Source of the DNA: Pseudoduganella lurida
GTDB taxonomy: Bacteria > Pseudomonadota > Gammaproteobacteria > Burkholderiales > Burkholderiaceae_D
DNA length: 64,000 bases
Reading direction: 5' to 3'
Assembly: GCF_007830455.1 (NCBI RefSeq)
Contig: NZ_VLLB01000011.1
Coordinates: 62,001 to 126,000 of the forward strand
Each line of letters opens with the position of its first letter. Position 1 is the first letter of the stretch. Positions 42,683 through 52,024 of the stretch are shown here, piece after piece. The position numbers and the translations under genes are program-made. Under the pieces are notes generated by a model, which saw only the letters and a program-made list of their open reading frames with translations, was not told the origin of the DNA and made no database searches.

Positions 42683-43834
42683 CTAGCGCCGCCCGTACAT
42701 CATCAACTCCGCCAGCACCGACCGTGCCGGCGACACGAGGTCGATGGCGGCCAGCGAAAGCCCCAGCGCCGGTTGCAGCGGCGAGTCGTTGGCGAAGATG
42801 CGCGCCATCGTGTCCGTCAGGCGCACCGTGAGGTCGCGGTCCTGGCGGCGCAGCGTGGCGAATTCGGACAGGTGTGCAGGTGTCGCGCCGCCCGCCAGCA
42901 GGCGCGCCAGCACGCTGGCATCGCGCAGGCTCAGGTTCAGCCCCTGGCCGGCCACCGGATGCAGCGTCTGCGCCGCGTTGCCGATGGCCGTGGTGCGCGC
43001 GCTGCCTGTCACGCCCGCGTTCAGGCCGAGCGGGAAGGCCAGGCGGCGCGAGGCCTGCGTGAAGCGGCCGACCCGTTCGCCGAACGTGCTGCCGAGGCGG
43101 GCCAGGAAGGCCGCATCGTCCAGTGCAAGCAGCGCCTGCGCCGTGTCCGGCCGCACGCACCACACCATCGAATACGCCGCCCCATGCTCGTCATCCTGCG
43201 GCAGCAGCGCCAGCGGGCCTTCGCCGGTAAAGCGTTCGTAGGCGCGGTGCGCCACCGGCTCGCTGCTGCGCACCTGGGCGATGATGGCCGTCTGGCCGTA
43301 GTCGCGCGTGCGTGCCTTGGCCGGCTGGTCGCCGAACAGTCCACCCTCGGCCTGCACGGCGATCGCGGCGCTGATCGTGCGGCCATCCTCCAGGCGCAGG
43401 TTGACGGCATCGGCCGTCTCGTCCAGCCCCGTCACGCGGGCCGGCCGCAGTGCCGGAATGCCGAGCCGCTCGATGACGCCCCCCAGCACCGTGACGATAT
43501 CACCATAGCGCGTGACATAGCCCAGCGCCGGCACCTTGTGCTCGTCGCGCGTGATCATGCTGCGGCCGAACTGGCCCTTGCGCGACACGTGGATCTCGTG
43601 GATCGGCGTGGCCGGCACGGGCCAGGCGCCGACTCGTTCCAGGATCTGGCGGCTGCCCCAGGACAGGGCCAGCGAACGGGGATCGGCACTGGCCGCGGCC
43701 AGCGGCCTGGCATCGACCAGCACGATGCGGGCAGGGGAAACGCCCCGTCCCGCCAGCAGCGCGGCCAGCGCCATGCCGGCCGGGCCGGCGCCGCAGATGG
43801 CGATGTCGTAATCGGTGTGCGCTGCCGTCGTCAT
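42683..43834 (-). CDS. ubiH: UbiH/COQ6-family FAD-dependent monooxygenase
   Basis: This 383-residue flavoprotein hydroxylase has the N-terminal FAD motif CGAGPAGMALAALLAG and the family's C-terminal FAD motif HPVAGQGLNLSLRDA. Members hydroxylate the ring of ubiquinone precursors. As in E. coli, it follows pepP directly: its ATG overlaps the pepP stop (ATGA). I cannot separate UbiH from UbiF/UbiI-type activity by sequence alone, so the symbol rests mainly on the context. Confidence 0.82.
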   Translation of the reverse strand: MTTAAHTDYDIAICGAGPAGMALAALLAGRGVSPARIVLVDARPLAAASADPRSLALSWGSRQILERVGAWPVPATPIHEIHVSRKGQFGRSMITRDEHKVPALGYVTRYGDIVTVLGGVIERLGIPALRPARVTGLDETADAVNLRLEDGRTISAAIAVQAEGGLFGDQPAKARTRDYGQTAIIAQVRSSEPVAHRAYERFTGEGPLALLPQDDEHGAAYSMVWCVRPDTAQALLALDDAAFLARLGSTFGERVGRFTQASRRLAFPLGLNAGVTGSARTTAIGNAAQTLHPVAGQGLNLSLRDASVLARLLAGGATPAHLSEFATLRRQDRDLTVRLTDTMARIFANDSPLQPALGLSLAAIDLVSPARSVLAELMMYGRR

Positions 43835-45177
43835 CGGGTCTCTCCCATCAGGTGTTCGATCTCCGCGACCGTCTTCGGTGCCGCGCCGGTCAGCACGGTC
43901 GGGCCGCCGGCCGCCACCACCACGTCGTCCTCGATGCGGATGCCGATGTTCCAGTACCGTTCCGGCACATCCGGCGCGGGGCGCACGTAGATGCCCGGCT
44001 CCACCGTCATTACCATGCCTTCCACGAGCGGCCGCGACGGCTTGTCGGCATGGGCCGTGTCGCGATAGGCGCCCACGTCGTGCACGTCCATGCCCAGCCA
44101 GTGGCTGGTGCCGTGCATGTAGAACGCCGTGTAGGCCTTGTTGGCGATGACGTCATCGAGGCTGCCCGCCGTGTTCCGGTCCAGCAGGCCACAATCGAGC
44201 ATGCCCTGCGCCAGCACCTTCACGGCCGCATCGTGCGCCGCGTGGAAGGCGTTACCGGGACGGATCGCGTCGAACGCCGCCGCCTGCGCCGCCAGCACCA
44301 GTTCATACAGCTCGCGCTGCGGCGCGCTGAAGCGGCCGTTGACGGGCCAGGTGCGCGTGATGTCGGCGGCATAGCCATCCAGTTCGCAGCCGGCATCGAT
44401 CAGCACCAGGTCGCCATCCTGCGTGCGGCGGTCGTTGCTGCTGTAGTGCAGGATGCAGCTGTTCGCGCCGGAGGCCACGATGGACGTGTAGGCGGGGAAC
44501 TGCGCGCCGTTGCGGCGGAACTCGTACAGCAGTTCCGCTTCCAGTTCGTATTCGAACATGCCGGGCCGGGCGGCCCGCATCGCGCGGACATGGGCCGCGC
44601 CGGAGATCTGGCCGGCGCGCAGCATGAGCGCCTGTTCGCCGGCATCCTTCACCACGCGCATCTCGTCCACCAGCGGCACCAGGTCGCGTAGCACGGGCGG
44701 CGCCACGATGCCGCTGCGGCTCCTGGCACGCACGGCATCGAACCAGCGGCGCACCTGCGCATCGCCGCCCTCGTCGCGTGCCAGGCGGCAGTACAGGGCC
44801 GGTGCATCGGCCAGCAGCTCGGCCAGCTTCTCGTCCAGCGCGGCGGCGGGATGGGCGGCATCGAAGCCGAACGCCTCGCGGGCCGCTTCGGGGCCGTGGC
44901 GCAGGCCCTCCCAGATCTCGCGTTCCGGATTCTTCTCGCGGCAGAACAGGATCGATTGCGCCGGCCTGTCACCCCGCGCGGCAACCAGCACCAGGGTCGC
45001 TTCCGGCTCCGTGAAGCCGGTCAGATAGTAGAAGCTGCTGTCATGCCGGTACGGATATTCCGCATCGCCATTGCGCACCGCTTCCCGCGCCGTGGCCAGT
45101 ACCGCCACGCTTCCCGGCGCCAATTGCGCCAGCAGGGCAGCTCGCCGGGTGGAGAACGAACCGGCCGGCGTGCTCAT
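43831..45177 (-). CDS. pepP: Xaa-Pro aminopeptidase P
   Basis: This 448-residue M24B metallopeptidase has an N-terminal creatinase-like domain and a pita-bread catalytic domain. Metal ligands appear in DAGCELDGYAADITRTWP (two Asp), HGTSHWLGMDVHD (His), TVEPGIY (Glu) and IRIEDDVVV (Glu). It removes N-terminal residues before proline. Its ends overlap murU and the ubiH-type gene by 4 nt each, so all are one operon. Confidence 0.94.
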   Translation of the reverse strand: MSTPAGSFSTRRAALLAQLAPGSVAVLATAREAVRNGDAEYPYRHDSSFYYLTGFTEPEATLVLVAARGDRPAQSILFCREKNPEREIWEGLRHGPEAAREAFGFDAAHPAAALDEKLAELLADAPALYCRLARDEGGDAQVRRWFDAVRARSRSGIVAPPVLRDLVPLVDEMRVVKDAGEQALMLRAGQISGAAHVRAMRAARPGMFEYELEAELLYEFRRNGAQFPAYTSIVASGANSCILHYSSNDRRTQDGDLVLIDAGCELDGYAADITRTWPVNGRFSAPQRELYELVLAAQAAAFDAIRPGNAFHAAHDAAVKVLAQGMLDCGLLDRNTAGSLDDVIANKAYTAFYMHGTSHWLGMDVHDVGAYRDTAHADKPSRPLVEGMVMTVEPGIYVRPAPDVPERYWNIGIRIEDDVVVAAGGPTVLTGAAPKTVAEIEHLMGETR

Positions 45178-45890
45178 GCCGACCTGGCCCTGAAGCTCGC
45201 ATTCAATGCTTCGAGCTGCTGCGCCGTGCCGACGTTTTCCCAGTCGCCGTCATACACCTCGCCCCCCAGCTGGCCGCGCTCCGCCACTTCGCGCAGCAGC
45301 TTGCCCAGGCCCGCATGCTGGCCCGGCGCGATCCCGTCGAACATCTCCGGGCGGTACACGCCGATGTTCGCGAAGGTCCACATCGGCTCGCCGGTATTCG
45401 TCACCGTGAACAGGTCCAGGCCGAAGTCGCCCTTCGGATGGAATGGCGGATTCTTTACGAGCCAGATCCACGCTATGTCGCGCACCTCGGCCGGGTAGGG
45501 ATTGCCGCGCACGTCGGCATCGTGCAGCACGTCCAGCACTTCCCTGAAATCGAAGTGGGGGCAGTAGATGTCGCCGGAGATGGCCAGGAACGGTTCCTCG
45601 CCCAGCAGGTGGCGCGCATTGGCGATGCCGCCCGCCGTCTCCAGCGCCGTCGTCTCGGCCGAATAGCGGATCGTGGCGCCGAAGCGGCTGCCGTCGCCCA
45701 GGTACTCCTCGATCATGTGGCCTAGATGCGCGTGGTTGATGACGATCTCCGTGATCCCGGCGCGCACCAGGTTCAGCACATGCCATTCGATCAGGGGCCG
45801 GCCGCGCACCTTCAGCAGCGGCTTCGGGCAGGTGTCCGTCAGGGGGCGCATCCGTTCGCCGCGGCCGGCGGCAAAGATCATGGCTTTCAT
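45174..45890 (-). CDS. murU: N-acetylmuramate-1-phosphate uridylyltransferase (MurU)
   Basis: This 238-residue nucleotidyltransferase opens with MIFAAGRGERMRPLTDTCPK, the sugar-1-P nucleotidyltransferase signature, and keeps the metal Asp in AISGDIYCPHFD. Paired with the AmgK-type kinase upstream (7 nt away) and divergent from lptD, it matches the Pseudomonas amgK-murU layout. There the two enzymes return MurNAc to UDP-MurNAc, bypassing de novo synthesis and giving intrinsic fosfomycin tolerance. Confidence 0.9.
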   Translation of the reverse strand: MKAMIFAAGRGERMRPLTDTCPKPLLKVRGRPLIEWHVLNLVRAGITEIVINHAHLGHMIEEYLGDGSRFGATIRYSAETTALETAGGIANARHLLGEEPFLAISGDIYCPHFDFREVLDVLHDADVRGNPYPAEVRDIAWIWLVKNPPFHPKGDFGLDLFTVTNTGEPMWTFANIGVYRPEMFDGIAPGQHAGLGKLLREVAERGQLGGEVYDGDWENVGTAQQLEALNASFRARSA

Positions 45891-45897
45891 GGCGTCC

Positions 45898-46959
45898 TCA
45901 GAACGTGTAGCGCACGTCGGGCTGGTGGTTTTCCAGCACGTCCAGCAGTTTCAGGAGCGGCTTCAGTTCGCGGTAGCGGCCCGCCGTGGTGCGCACATAG
46001 GCCATCACGGTGGGCAGGTCGCCTAGATAAAGCGACTTGCCGTCGCGGTAGTTCAGGCGGCAGAAGATGCCGAGGATCTTCAGGTGGCGCTGCAGCGCCA
46101 TGTATTCGAAGTCCTGGTAGAACGCGTCGAAGTTCTTGTTCACGGGCAGGCCGACGGCGCGGGCCTGCTGCCAGTAGCGGATCAGCCAGTCCAGCACCAT
46201 CTCCTCGTCCCACGACACATAGGCATCGCGCAGCAGCGAGGCCGCGTCGTACGTGATCGGGCCGTACACGGCATCCTGGAAATCGAGCACGCCGGGATTG
46301 TGCTCGTCCATCCACATCAGGTTACGGGAATGGAAGTCGCGGTGCATGAAGACCTGCGGCTGCGCCAGGCAGTTCGCCACGATGTGGTCGAACACCTTCT
46401 TCAGGTCGGCGGCCTGGGCGTCCGTCAGCGTCACGTTCAGGTGCTTGCCGATGTACCACTCGGGGAAGATGGCCAGTTCCCGCTCCATGAAGGCGCGGTC
46501 GAACGGCGGCAGCACGCCGGCCTGGCTGTGCTGCTGGAAGCGCACCAGCGCGCCCAGCGCCTCGGCATACAGGGTGGCCGCGTTGTCGTGGTCCAGCGCC
46601 TGCAGGTAGGTGGTGGTGCCCAGGTCGGAGATCAGCAGAAAGCCCTGGTCGAGGTCCTGGGCGTGGATGGCGGGAACGCTCACGCCGGCCTCCAGCAGCA
46701 GTGCGTCGACCTTCAGCCAGGCCGCGGTATTCTCCCGCTCGGGCGGCGCATCCATCGCCACCAGCGTGGTGCCGAAGCGGGCCTGCGCGGCCGGCAGCAC
46801 GTCCAGCCGGAAGTAGCGGCGGAAGCTGGCATCGGCGGAGGCGGGACGCAACGAAGCCGTGTCCACGATGTCCAGGCCCTGCAGCCACGTCGTCAGTTGG
46901 AGCAGGCGCGCGTCGGCGGAGGATGGCAAACCGGGGGAGGAGGATTCGAGTAAAGACAT
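45898..46959 (-). CDS. amgK: N-acetylmuramate/N-acetylglucosamine kinase (AmgK)
   Basis: This 353-residue aminoglycoside-phosphotransferase-like kinase has the catalytic loop MHRDFHSRNLMW and the metal motif VLDFQDAVYGP. It would phosphorylate MurNAc at the anomeric position to feed MurU. The Met of MSLLESSSP is chosen; a GTG at 47019 lies in a palindromic promoter region and is unlikely. It is the first gene of the amgK-murU-pepP-ubiH operon, divergent from lptD, an arrangement conserved in Pseudomonas. Confidence 0.9.
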   Translation of the reverse strand: MSLLESSSPGLPSSADARLLQLTTWLQGLDIVDTASLRPASADASFRRYFRLDVLPAAQARFGTTLVAMDAPPERENTAAWLKVDALLLEAGVSVPAIHAQDLDQGFLLISDLGTTTYLQALDHDNAATLYAEALGALVRFQQHSQAGVLPPFDRAFMERELAIFPEWYIGKHLNVTLTDAQAADLKKVFDHIVANCLAQPQVFMHRDFHSRNLMWMDEHNPGVLDFQDAVYGPITYDAASLLRDAYVSWDEEMVLDWLIRYWQQARAVGLPVNKNFDAFYQDFEYMALQRHLKILGIFCRLNYRDGKSLYLGDLPTVMAYVRTTAGRYRELKPLLKLLDVLENHQPDVRYTF

Positions 46960-46994
46960 GTAATACGGTCGGGTGAAACCGGCTGAGGACGAAG

Positions 46995-47017
46995 GAATCC
47001 CATATAATAAGGGATTC
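46995..47017. promoter_or_regulatory. Palindrome and -10 box between amgK and lptD
   Basis: GAATCCC and GGGATTC flank an AT-rich loop that contains a perfect TATAAT (47003-47008), 68 bp before lptD. It could place lptD and amgK promoters under a common control. No -35 is obvious. Confidence 0.45.
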
Positions 47018-47075
47018 ACATCAAAAAATCGCCGTTGAACTGGATCAGTCTAGTGCTTCACGTACCGTTTCCTTC

Positions 47076-49295
47076 ATGAGCCTGGCCCCTCCCTTCAAGA
47101 AACGCTGGGCATATGCCATCTCAGCCCTGATCGCCGCCTGTGCGGCGCCCTCCCATGCGCAGACCGCTCCGGCGGCCGGCAAGGCCGCGCCGCGCGTGGA
47201 AGATCCGAATGCGCCCGTCACCATCCGTGCCGAGGAGATCAGCGGCCGCCCGGAGCGGGAGCTGAACCTGGCGCGCGACGTGGAAGTGGTGCAGGACAAG
47301 ATGCGCGTGACGGCCGATGCGGCCTGCTACCGCCAGGTGGAATCCGAGCTCGAGGCGAAGAGCAATGTGCGGATCTGGCGCTTCGGCGACTACTACACGG
47401 CCGACGAGTTCAAGATCAATACCGAAACGGGCGTGGGTTACATGCTGCAGCCCACCTACAAGCTGGAGATGAACAATGCGCAGGGCAATGCCCGGCGCAT
47501 CGATTTCCTCAGCGAGGACCGGGCCACGATCGTCGAAGGCACCTACAGCACCTGCGCCGGCCCGAACCCGGACTGGTACGTGAAATCGAGTGTGCTGAAC
47601 CTGGACCAGGGGCGCGACGTGGGCGTGGGCGGCGCCACGGTCGTCTACTTCAAGGACGTGCCCATCATCGGCACGCCGGCCATGTCGTTCTCGCTGTCCG
47701 GCGCGCGCCGCTCCGGCTGGCTGCCGGCTACGCCCGGCTTCAGCTCGCGCGGCGGTGCGGAACTGACGGTGCCGTACTACCTGAACATCGCGCCGAACCG
47801 CGACCTCACGCTGTACCCGCACTACATCTCGCGCCGCGGCCTGCAGATGGGCGCCGTGGCACGCTACATCGGCGAGACGGATGCCGGGTCCTATGAAGGC
47901 CGCACGTTCATCGAGTACCTGCCGAACGACAAGGAAGCGGACCGCAACCGCTGGCAGGTCACGTCCACGCACTCGCAGGCGATCTCGAAGGACTGGTCGT
48001 ACGGCTGGAACGTGCGCGCCGCGTCCGACGACAACTACCCGAACGATTTCTCGCACACGGTGGCCGGCAGCGCCGAGCGCCAGCTGCTGCGCGAGCTGCG
48101 CACCGACTACCGCGGTGAAATCTGGAGCCTGACGGCGCGCGTGCAGAAATACCAGGTGCTGCAGGATCCGGATACCACGACGGAAACGCCGCGCCCGTAC
48201 GACCGCCTGCCGGCGATCAATTTCCACGCCGCGCAGTACGACGTGGGCGGCTTCGACTGGCAGGTGGACAGCGAGGTGACGAACTTCTACCACCCGTCCC
48301 TGATCAACGGCAACCGCTTCGTCATGCAGCCGCAGGTGAGCTATCCGATCATCAGCCCCAGCTATTTCATCACGCCGAAGCTGATGCTCAACGCCAGCGC
48401 CTACCAGCTGGACAAGTTCGGCACCGATGGCAACCGCTCGGTCACCAAGGCAATTCCCACGTTCTCGCTCGATTCCGGGCTGGAGTTCGAGCGCAGCACG
48501 AAGCTGTTCGGTCGCGCCGTGACGCAGACGCTGGAGCCGCGCCTGTTCTACGTGTACACGCCGTACAAGGACCAGTCCGACGTGCCCGTGTTCGACACGG
48601 CGGCATCCACGTTCAACTTCTCGCAGCTGTTCTCCGAGAACCGCTTCGTGGGGTCGGACCGCATCGGCGACGCCAACCAGGTGACGGCGGCCGTGGTGTC
48701 GCGCTTCCTGGAAGATTCCGGCGCCGAGCGCCTGCGCCTAGCGTTCGGCCAGCGCTTCTACTTCAACGACCAGCGGGTGCAGCTGACGGACGCGGCACCC
48801 GTGAGCACGGGCCGTTCCGACCTGCTGCTGGCCGGCGCCGGCCGCATCTCCGATACCTGGGGCATGGACAGCGCCGTGCAGTACAACCAGGGCGAGAGCC
48901 GCGTGGTCAGCTCGAACTTCAACGTGCAGTACCAGCCGGGCGCGAAGAAGGTGTTCAATGCCGGCTACCGCTTCCTGCGCGACAGCTTCAAGAACGTGGA
49001 CTTCTCCAGCCAGTGGCCGATCTCGCAGCGCTGGTTCGGCGTGGGCCGCATGAGCTATTCGCTGCAGGACCACCGCATCCTCGAAAGCCTGATCGGCCTC
49101 GAGTACAACTGCGAGTGCTGGGTGTTCCGCATGGGCGCGCAGCGTTTCGTGACGACGACGAACAAGACGTCGACGCAGATGTTCTTCCAGCTGGAGCTCA
49201 ACGGCCTGTCCAAGTTCGGCATCGGCAATCCGCTCGAAGTGCTGAAGAACAGCATCCCTGGCTACCAGCGCCTGAACGAAGGCTACCGCCGCTGA
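47076..49295 (+). CDS. lptD: LPS-assembly protein LptD
   Basis: This 739-residue outer-membrane protein inserts lipopolysaccharide into the outer leaflet together with LptE. It has a signal peptide (about 1-28, ending APSHAQ), an N-terminal OstA-type jellyroll domain (about 45-160) and a large C-terminal beta barrel. Cysteines in YSTCAGP and NCECW match the disulphide pairs that control LptD maturation. It is first in the lptD-surA-pdxA-ksgA order. Confidence 0.95.
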   Translation: MSLAPPFKKRWAYAISALIAACAAPSHAQTAPAAGKAAPRVEDPNAPVTIRAEEISGRPERELNLARDVEVVQDKMRVTADAACYRQVESELEAKSNVRIWRFGDYYTADEFKINTETGVGYMLQPTYKLEMNNAQGNARRIDFLSEDRATIVEGTYSTCAGPNPDWYVKSSVLNLDQGRDVGVGGATVVYFKDVPIIGTPAMSFSLSGARRSGWLPATPGFSSRGGAELTVPYYLNIAPNRDLTLYPHYISRRGLQMGAVARYIGETDAGSYEGRTFIEYLPNDKEADRNRWQVTSTHSQAISKDWSYGWNVRAASDDNYPNDFSHTVAGSAERQLLRELRTDYRGEIWSLTARVQKYQVLQDPDTTTETPRPYDRLPAINFHAAQYDVGGFDWQVDSEVTNFYHPSLINGNRFVMQPQVSYPIISPSYFITPKLMLNASAYQLDKFGTDGNRSVTKAIPTFSLDSGLEFERSTKLFGRAVTQTLEPRLFYVYTPYKDQSDVPVFDTAASTFNFSQLFSENRFVGSDRIGDANQVTAAVVSRFLEDSGAERLRLAFGQRFYFNDQRVQLTDAAPVSTGRSDLLLAGAGRISDTWGMDSAVQYNQGESRVVSSNFNVQYQPGAKKVFNAGYRFLRDSFKNVDFSSQWPISQRWFGVGRMSYSLQDHRILESLIGLEYNCECWVFRMGAQRFVTTTNKTSTQMFFQLELNGLSKFGIGNPLEVLKNSIPGYQRLNEGYRR

Positions 49296-49378
49296 CCGGG
49301 TGGCAGATGCTGCTACACTGTGCGGTGCTGGTATCCTTGATCCCTTGATTTTTCCCCGACCTGAAAAGCGTTTGCATT

Positions 49379-50809
49379 ATGCGTAAGTCCAGTAAGCACC
49401 CGATCACCCTTGCAGCCCTGCTGCTGTGCGCCATCGCCGGTGGCGCTGCCTCCGCGCAGGATGCGAAACCCGCCGCCGCCGCTTCGCCTGCTGCAGCACC
49501 TGCCGCGGCCGCACCGGCTGCCGCCCAGACCAAAGGCTTCACGCCGCCGGGACAATCGAAGAACACGGAAATCGACTCGATCGCCGTCGTCGTCAACGAC
49601 GATGTGATCACGCGCCGCGAACTGGCCGAACGCGTGACCGTCACGCTGGCGCGCATGAAGGCGCAGAACATCCAGCCGCCGTCGGTGGCCGACCTGCAGC
49701 GCCAGATCCTGGAGCGCATGATCGTCGAACGCGCCCAGCTGCAGATGGCCCAGGAAATGGGCGTGCGGGTGGACGACACGATGCTGGACCGCGCCATCGG
49801 CCGTATCGCCGAGCAGCAGAAGCTCAGCGTGCAGCAGCTGCGCGACCAGATCGAGAAAGAGGGCACGCCGTTCGCCAGCTTCCGCGAGGAGATCCGCGAG
49901 GAGATCATCAGCTCGCGCCTGAAGGAGCACGAGGTCGATGCCAAGATCCAGATCTCGGAAGCGGAAGTGGACAGCTTCCTGGCCGCCCAGCAGGCCGCCG
50001 CCGCCGAGCAGCACGAGATGAACATTGCGCAGATCCTGGTGCGCATCCCGGAAAACGCCACGCCGGACGTGATCGCCCAGCGCCAGAAGCGCGCCGAGGA
50101 AGTGATGCGCCAGCTGCGCACCGGGGCCGACTTCGCGAAAGTCGCCGCCACCTATTCGGACGCCACCGACGCGCTGCAGGGCGGCGCCGTGGGCTGGCGC
50201 CAGGCCGACCGCATTCCGCCGCTGTTCGCCGAGGCACTGGAAAAGATCCAGCCGGGCCAGGTCACGCCCGTGATGAAGAGCGTTTCCGGCTTCCACATCC
50301 TGAAGCTGGTGGAGAAGCGCACGCTGGCGCAGGCGCAGGCCGAAGCGGCCGTCGAGCAGACGCATGCCCGCCACATCCTGCTGAAGGTCACGCCAACCAC
50401 GACGGCGGCCGATGCCAAGCGCAAGCTGGCCGAACTGAAGGAGCGCCTGGACAACAAGAGCGCCACCTTCGAGGAACTGGCGCGCCTGTACTCGACCGAC
50501 GAATCGTCGAAAAAGGGCGGCGACCTGGGCTGGCTGTACCCGGGCGACACGCTGCCGGAATTCGAGAAGGCGATGAACGACCTGAAGCCGGGCGACGTCA
50601 GCGGCGTGGTCGAGACGAGCTTCGGCTACCACCTGATCCAGGTGGTGGAGCGCAAGTCGGAAGACATGTCGCGTGACAAGAAGCGCAACGAGGCACGTCT
50701 GGCGCTGCGCGAGCGCAAGAGCGCCGAAGCGGGCGAGGACTTCCTGCGCGAGGTGCGCGACCGCGCCTATGTCGAGTACCGCGGCGACGACCTGAAGGCC
50801 AGCAACTGA
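49379..50809 (+). CDS. surA: Periplasmic chaperone/peptidyl-prolyl isomerase SurA
   Basis: This 476-residue protein has a signal peptide (ending GGAASAQ), an Ala/Pro-rich linker (about 25-55), a SurA N-terminal chaperone domain (IDSIAVVVNDDVITRRELAE onward) and two parvulin domains (about 215-320 and 328-430). SurA escorts outer-membrane proteins, including LptD encoded just upstream, to the Bam complex. The low-complexity linker is longer than in E. coli SurA. Confidence 0.95.
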   Translation: MRKSSKHPITLAALLLCAIAGGAASAQDAKPAAAASPAAAPAAAAPAAAQTKGFTPPGQSKNTEIDSIAVVVNDDVITRRELAERVTVTLARMKAQNIQPPSVADLQRQILERMIVERAQLQMAQEMGVRVDDTMLDRAIGRIAEQQKLSVQQLRDQIEKEGTPFASFREEIREEIISSRLKEHEVDAKIQISEAEVDSFLAAQQAAAAEQHEMNIAQILVRIPENATPDVIAQRQKRAEEVMRQLRTGADFAKVAATYSDATDALQGGAVGWRQADRIPPLFAEALEKIQPGQVTPVMKSVSGFHILKLVEKRTLAQAQAEAAVEQTHARHILLKVTPTTTAADAKRKLAELKERLDNKSATFEELARLYSTDESSKKGGDLGWLYPGDTLPEFEKAMNDLKPGDVSGVVETSFGYHLIQVVERKSEDMSRDKKRNEARLALRERKSAEAGEDFLREVRDRAYVEYRGDDLKASN

Positions 50810-50840
50810 GCCGGTCATTGACGTAACCCTGGAGGCATCG

Positions 50841-51950
50841 ATGAGCGCCAATCAGCAAGGGGGGCGCCCGGCGGTGCCCCCATCTTCCCGGCCGCATGCG
50901 CGCCCGGCCATCGCCGTCACCACGGGCGAGCCGGCCGGCATCGGTCCTGAAATCTCGATCCGCGCCGCCTGGGCGATGCGCACGCGCGTCAACGCCGTGC
51001 TGCTGGGCGATGCCGCGTATCTCGCCATGATCGCCGGCGAGATCGATCCCGCCATCCGCATCAGCGCGCTGTCGCTGCAGGCCGTGCGCAACGGCGGGCT
51101 GCCGCATTTCGGGCCGGACCGGCTGTGCGCGATCGACATTCCCCTCGATGCCCATGTGGTGGCGGGCCGGCTCGACAGCGCCAATGGCCGGGCCGTGCTG
51201 GCCACGCTCGATGCGGCGATCGAAGGCGTCACGGCGGGCTGGTTTGCCGCCGTCGCCACCGCGCCGCTGCAGAAAAGCACGATCAACGATGCCGGCGTGC
51301 CGTTCTCCGGCCACACGGAATACTTTGCCGACCGCACCGGCACCGCGCAGGTGGTGATGATGCTGGCCGGCGCGCCGGCTGCGCTGCCGAACGTGCCCCA
51401 GCTCCGCGTGGCGCTGGCCACCACGCACCTGCCGCTGAAGGAGGTACCGGCCGCCATCACGGTCGCGGGCCTGGGCACGACGCTCGACATCATCGACCGC
51501 GACCTGAAGGCCAGGTTCGGCATCGCCGCGCCGCGCATCCTCGTCACCGGCCTGAACCCGCACGCGGGCGAGAACGGCTACCTGGGCCGCGAGGAGATCG
51601 ACGTGATCGAACCGGCGCTGGCTGCCGCGCGGGCGCGGGGCATCGATGCGCGCGGCCCGTATCCGGCCGATACGCTGTTCCAGCCGAAGTACCTGGCGGA
51701 CGCCGACTGCGTGCTGGCGATGTACCACGACCAGGGCCTGCCGGTGCTCAAGCATGCCACCTTCGGGCGCGGCATCAACGTCACGCTCGGGCTGCCGCTG
51801 ATCCGCACGTCCGTCGACCACGGCACCGCGCTGGACCTGGCAGAACGCGGCTTGGGACACGCCGATAGCAGCAGCATGGAAGCGGCCATCGAAGCCGCCA
51901 TCGGCATGGCCGCCGCCAGCCCGGCAGGCCGCAACAGCACATCAGGATAG
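50841..51950 (+). CDS. pdxA: 4-hydroxythreonine-4-phosphate dehydrogenase
   Basis: This 369-residue NAD-dependent enzyme of pyridoxal-phosphate synthesis contains TTGEPAGIGPEISIRAAW near the start, the zinc His in FSGHTEYFADRT, and YHDQGLPVLKH. The N-terminus carries about 25 extra residues with a proline-rich part. It lies between surA and ksgA, as in many proteobacteria. The 74-bp gap to ksgA holds a short palindrome of the GGGGTCCGTCCCC type. Confidence 0.95.
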   Translation: MSANQQGGRPAVPPSSRPHARPAIAVTTGEPAGIGPEISIRAAWAMRTRVNAVLLGDAAYLAMIAGEIDPAIRISALSLQAVRNGGLPHFGPDRLCAIDIPLDAHVVAGRLDSANGRAVLATLDAAIEGVTAGWFAAVATAPLQKSTINDAGVPFSGHTEYFADRTGTAQVVMMLAGAPAALPNVPQLRVALATTHLPLKEVPAAITVAGLGTTLDIIDRDLKARFGIAAPRILVTGLNPHAGENGYLGREEIDVIEPALAAARARGIDARGPYPADTLFQPKYLADADCVLAMYHDQGLPVLKHATFGRGINVTLGLPLIRTSVDHGTALDLAERGLGHADSSSMEAAIEAAIGMAAASPAGRNSTSG

Positions 51951-51957
51951 TTGCCTC

Positions 51958-51982
51958 GAAAATGGGGTCCGTCCCCATTTTC
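51958..51982. repeat. Single-unit palindrome, GGGGTCCGTCCCC type
   Basis: GAAAATGGGG/CCCCATTTTC around TCCGT, 7 bp after the pdxA stop and before ksgA. It belongs with the elements at 21978 and 30964. It may cause partial termination inside the operon. Confidence 0.85.
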
Positions 51983-52024
51983 AGGATCCGGCAGCACAAC
52001 GCAACCCATGAAACAGAAAGCACC

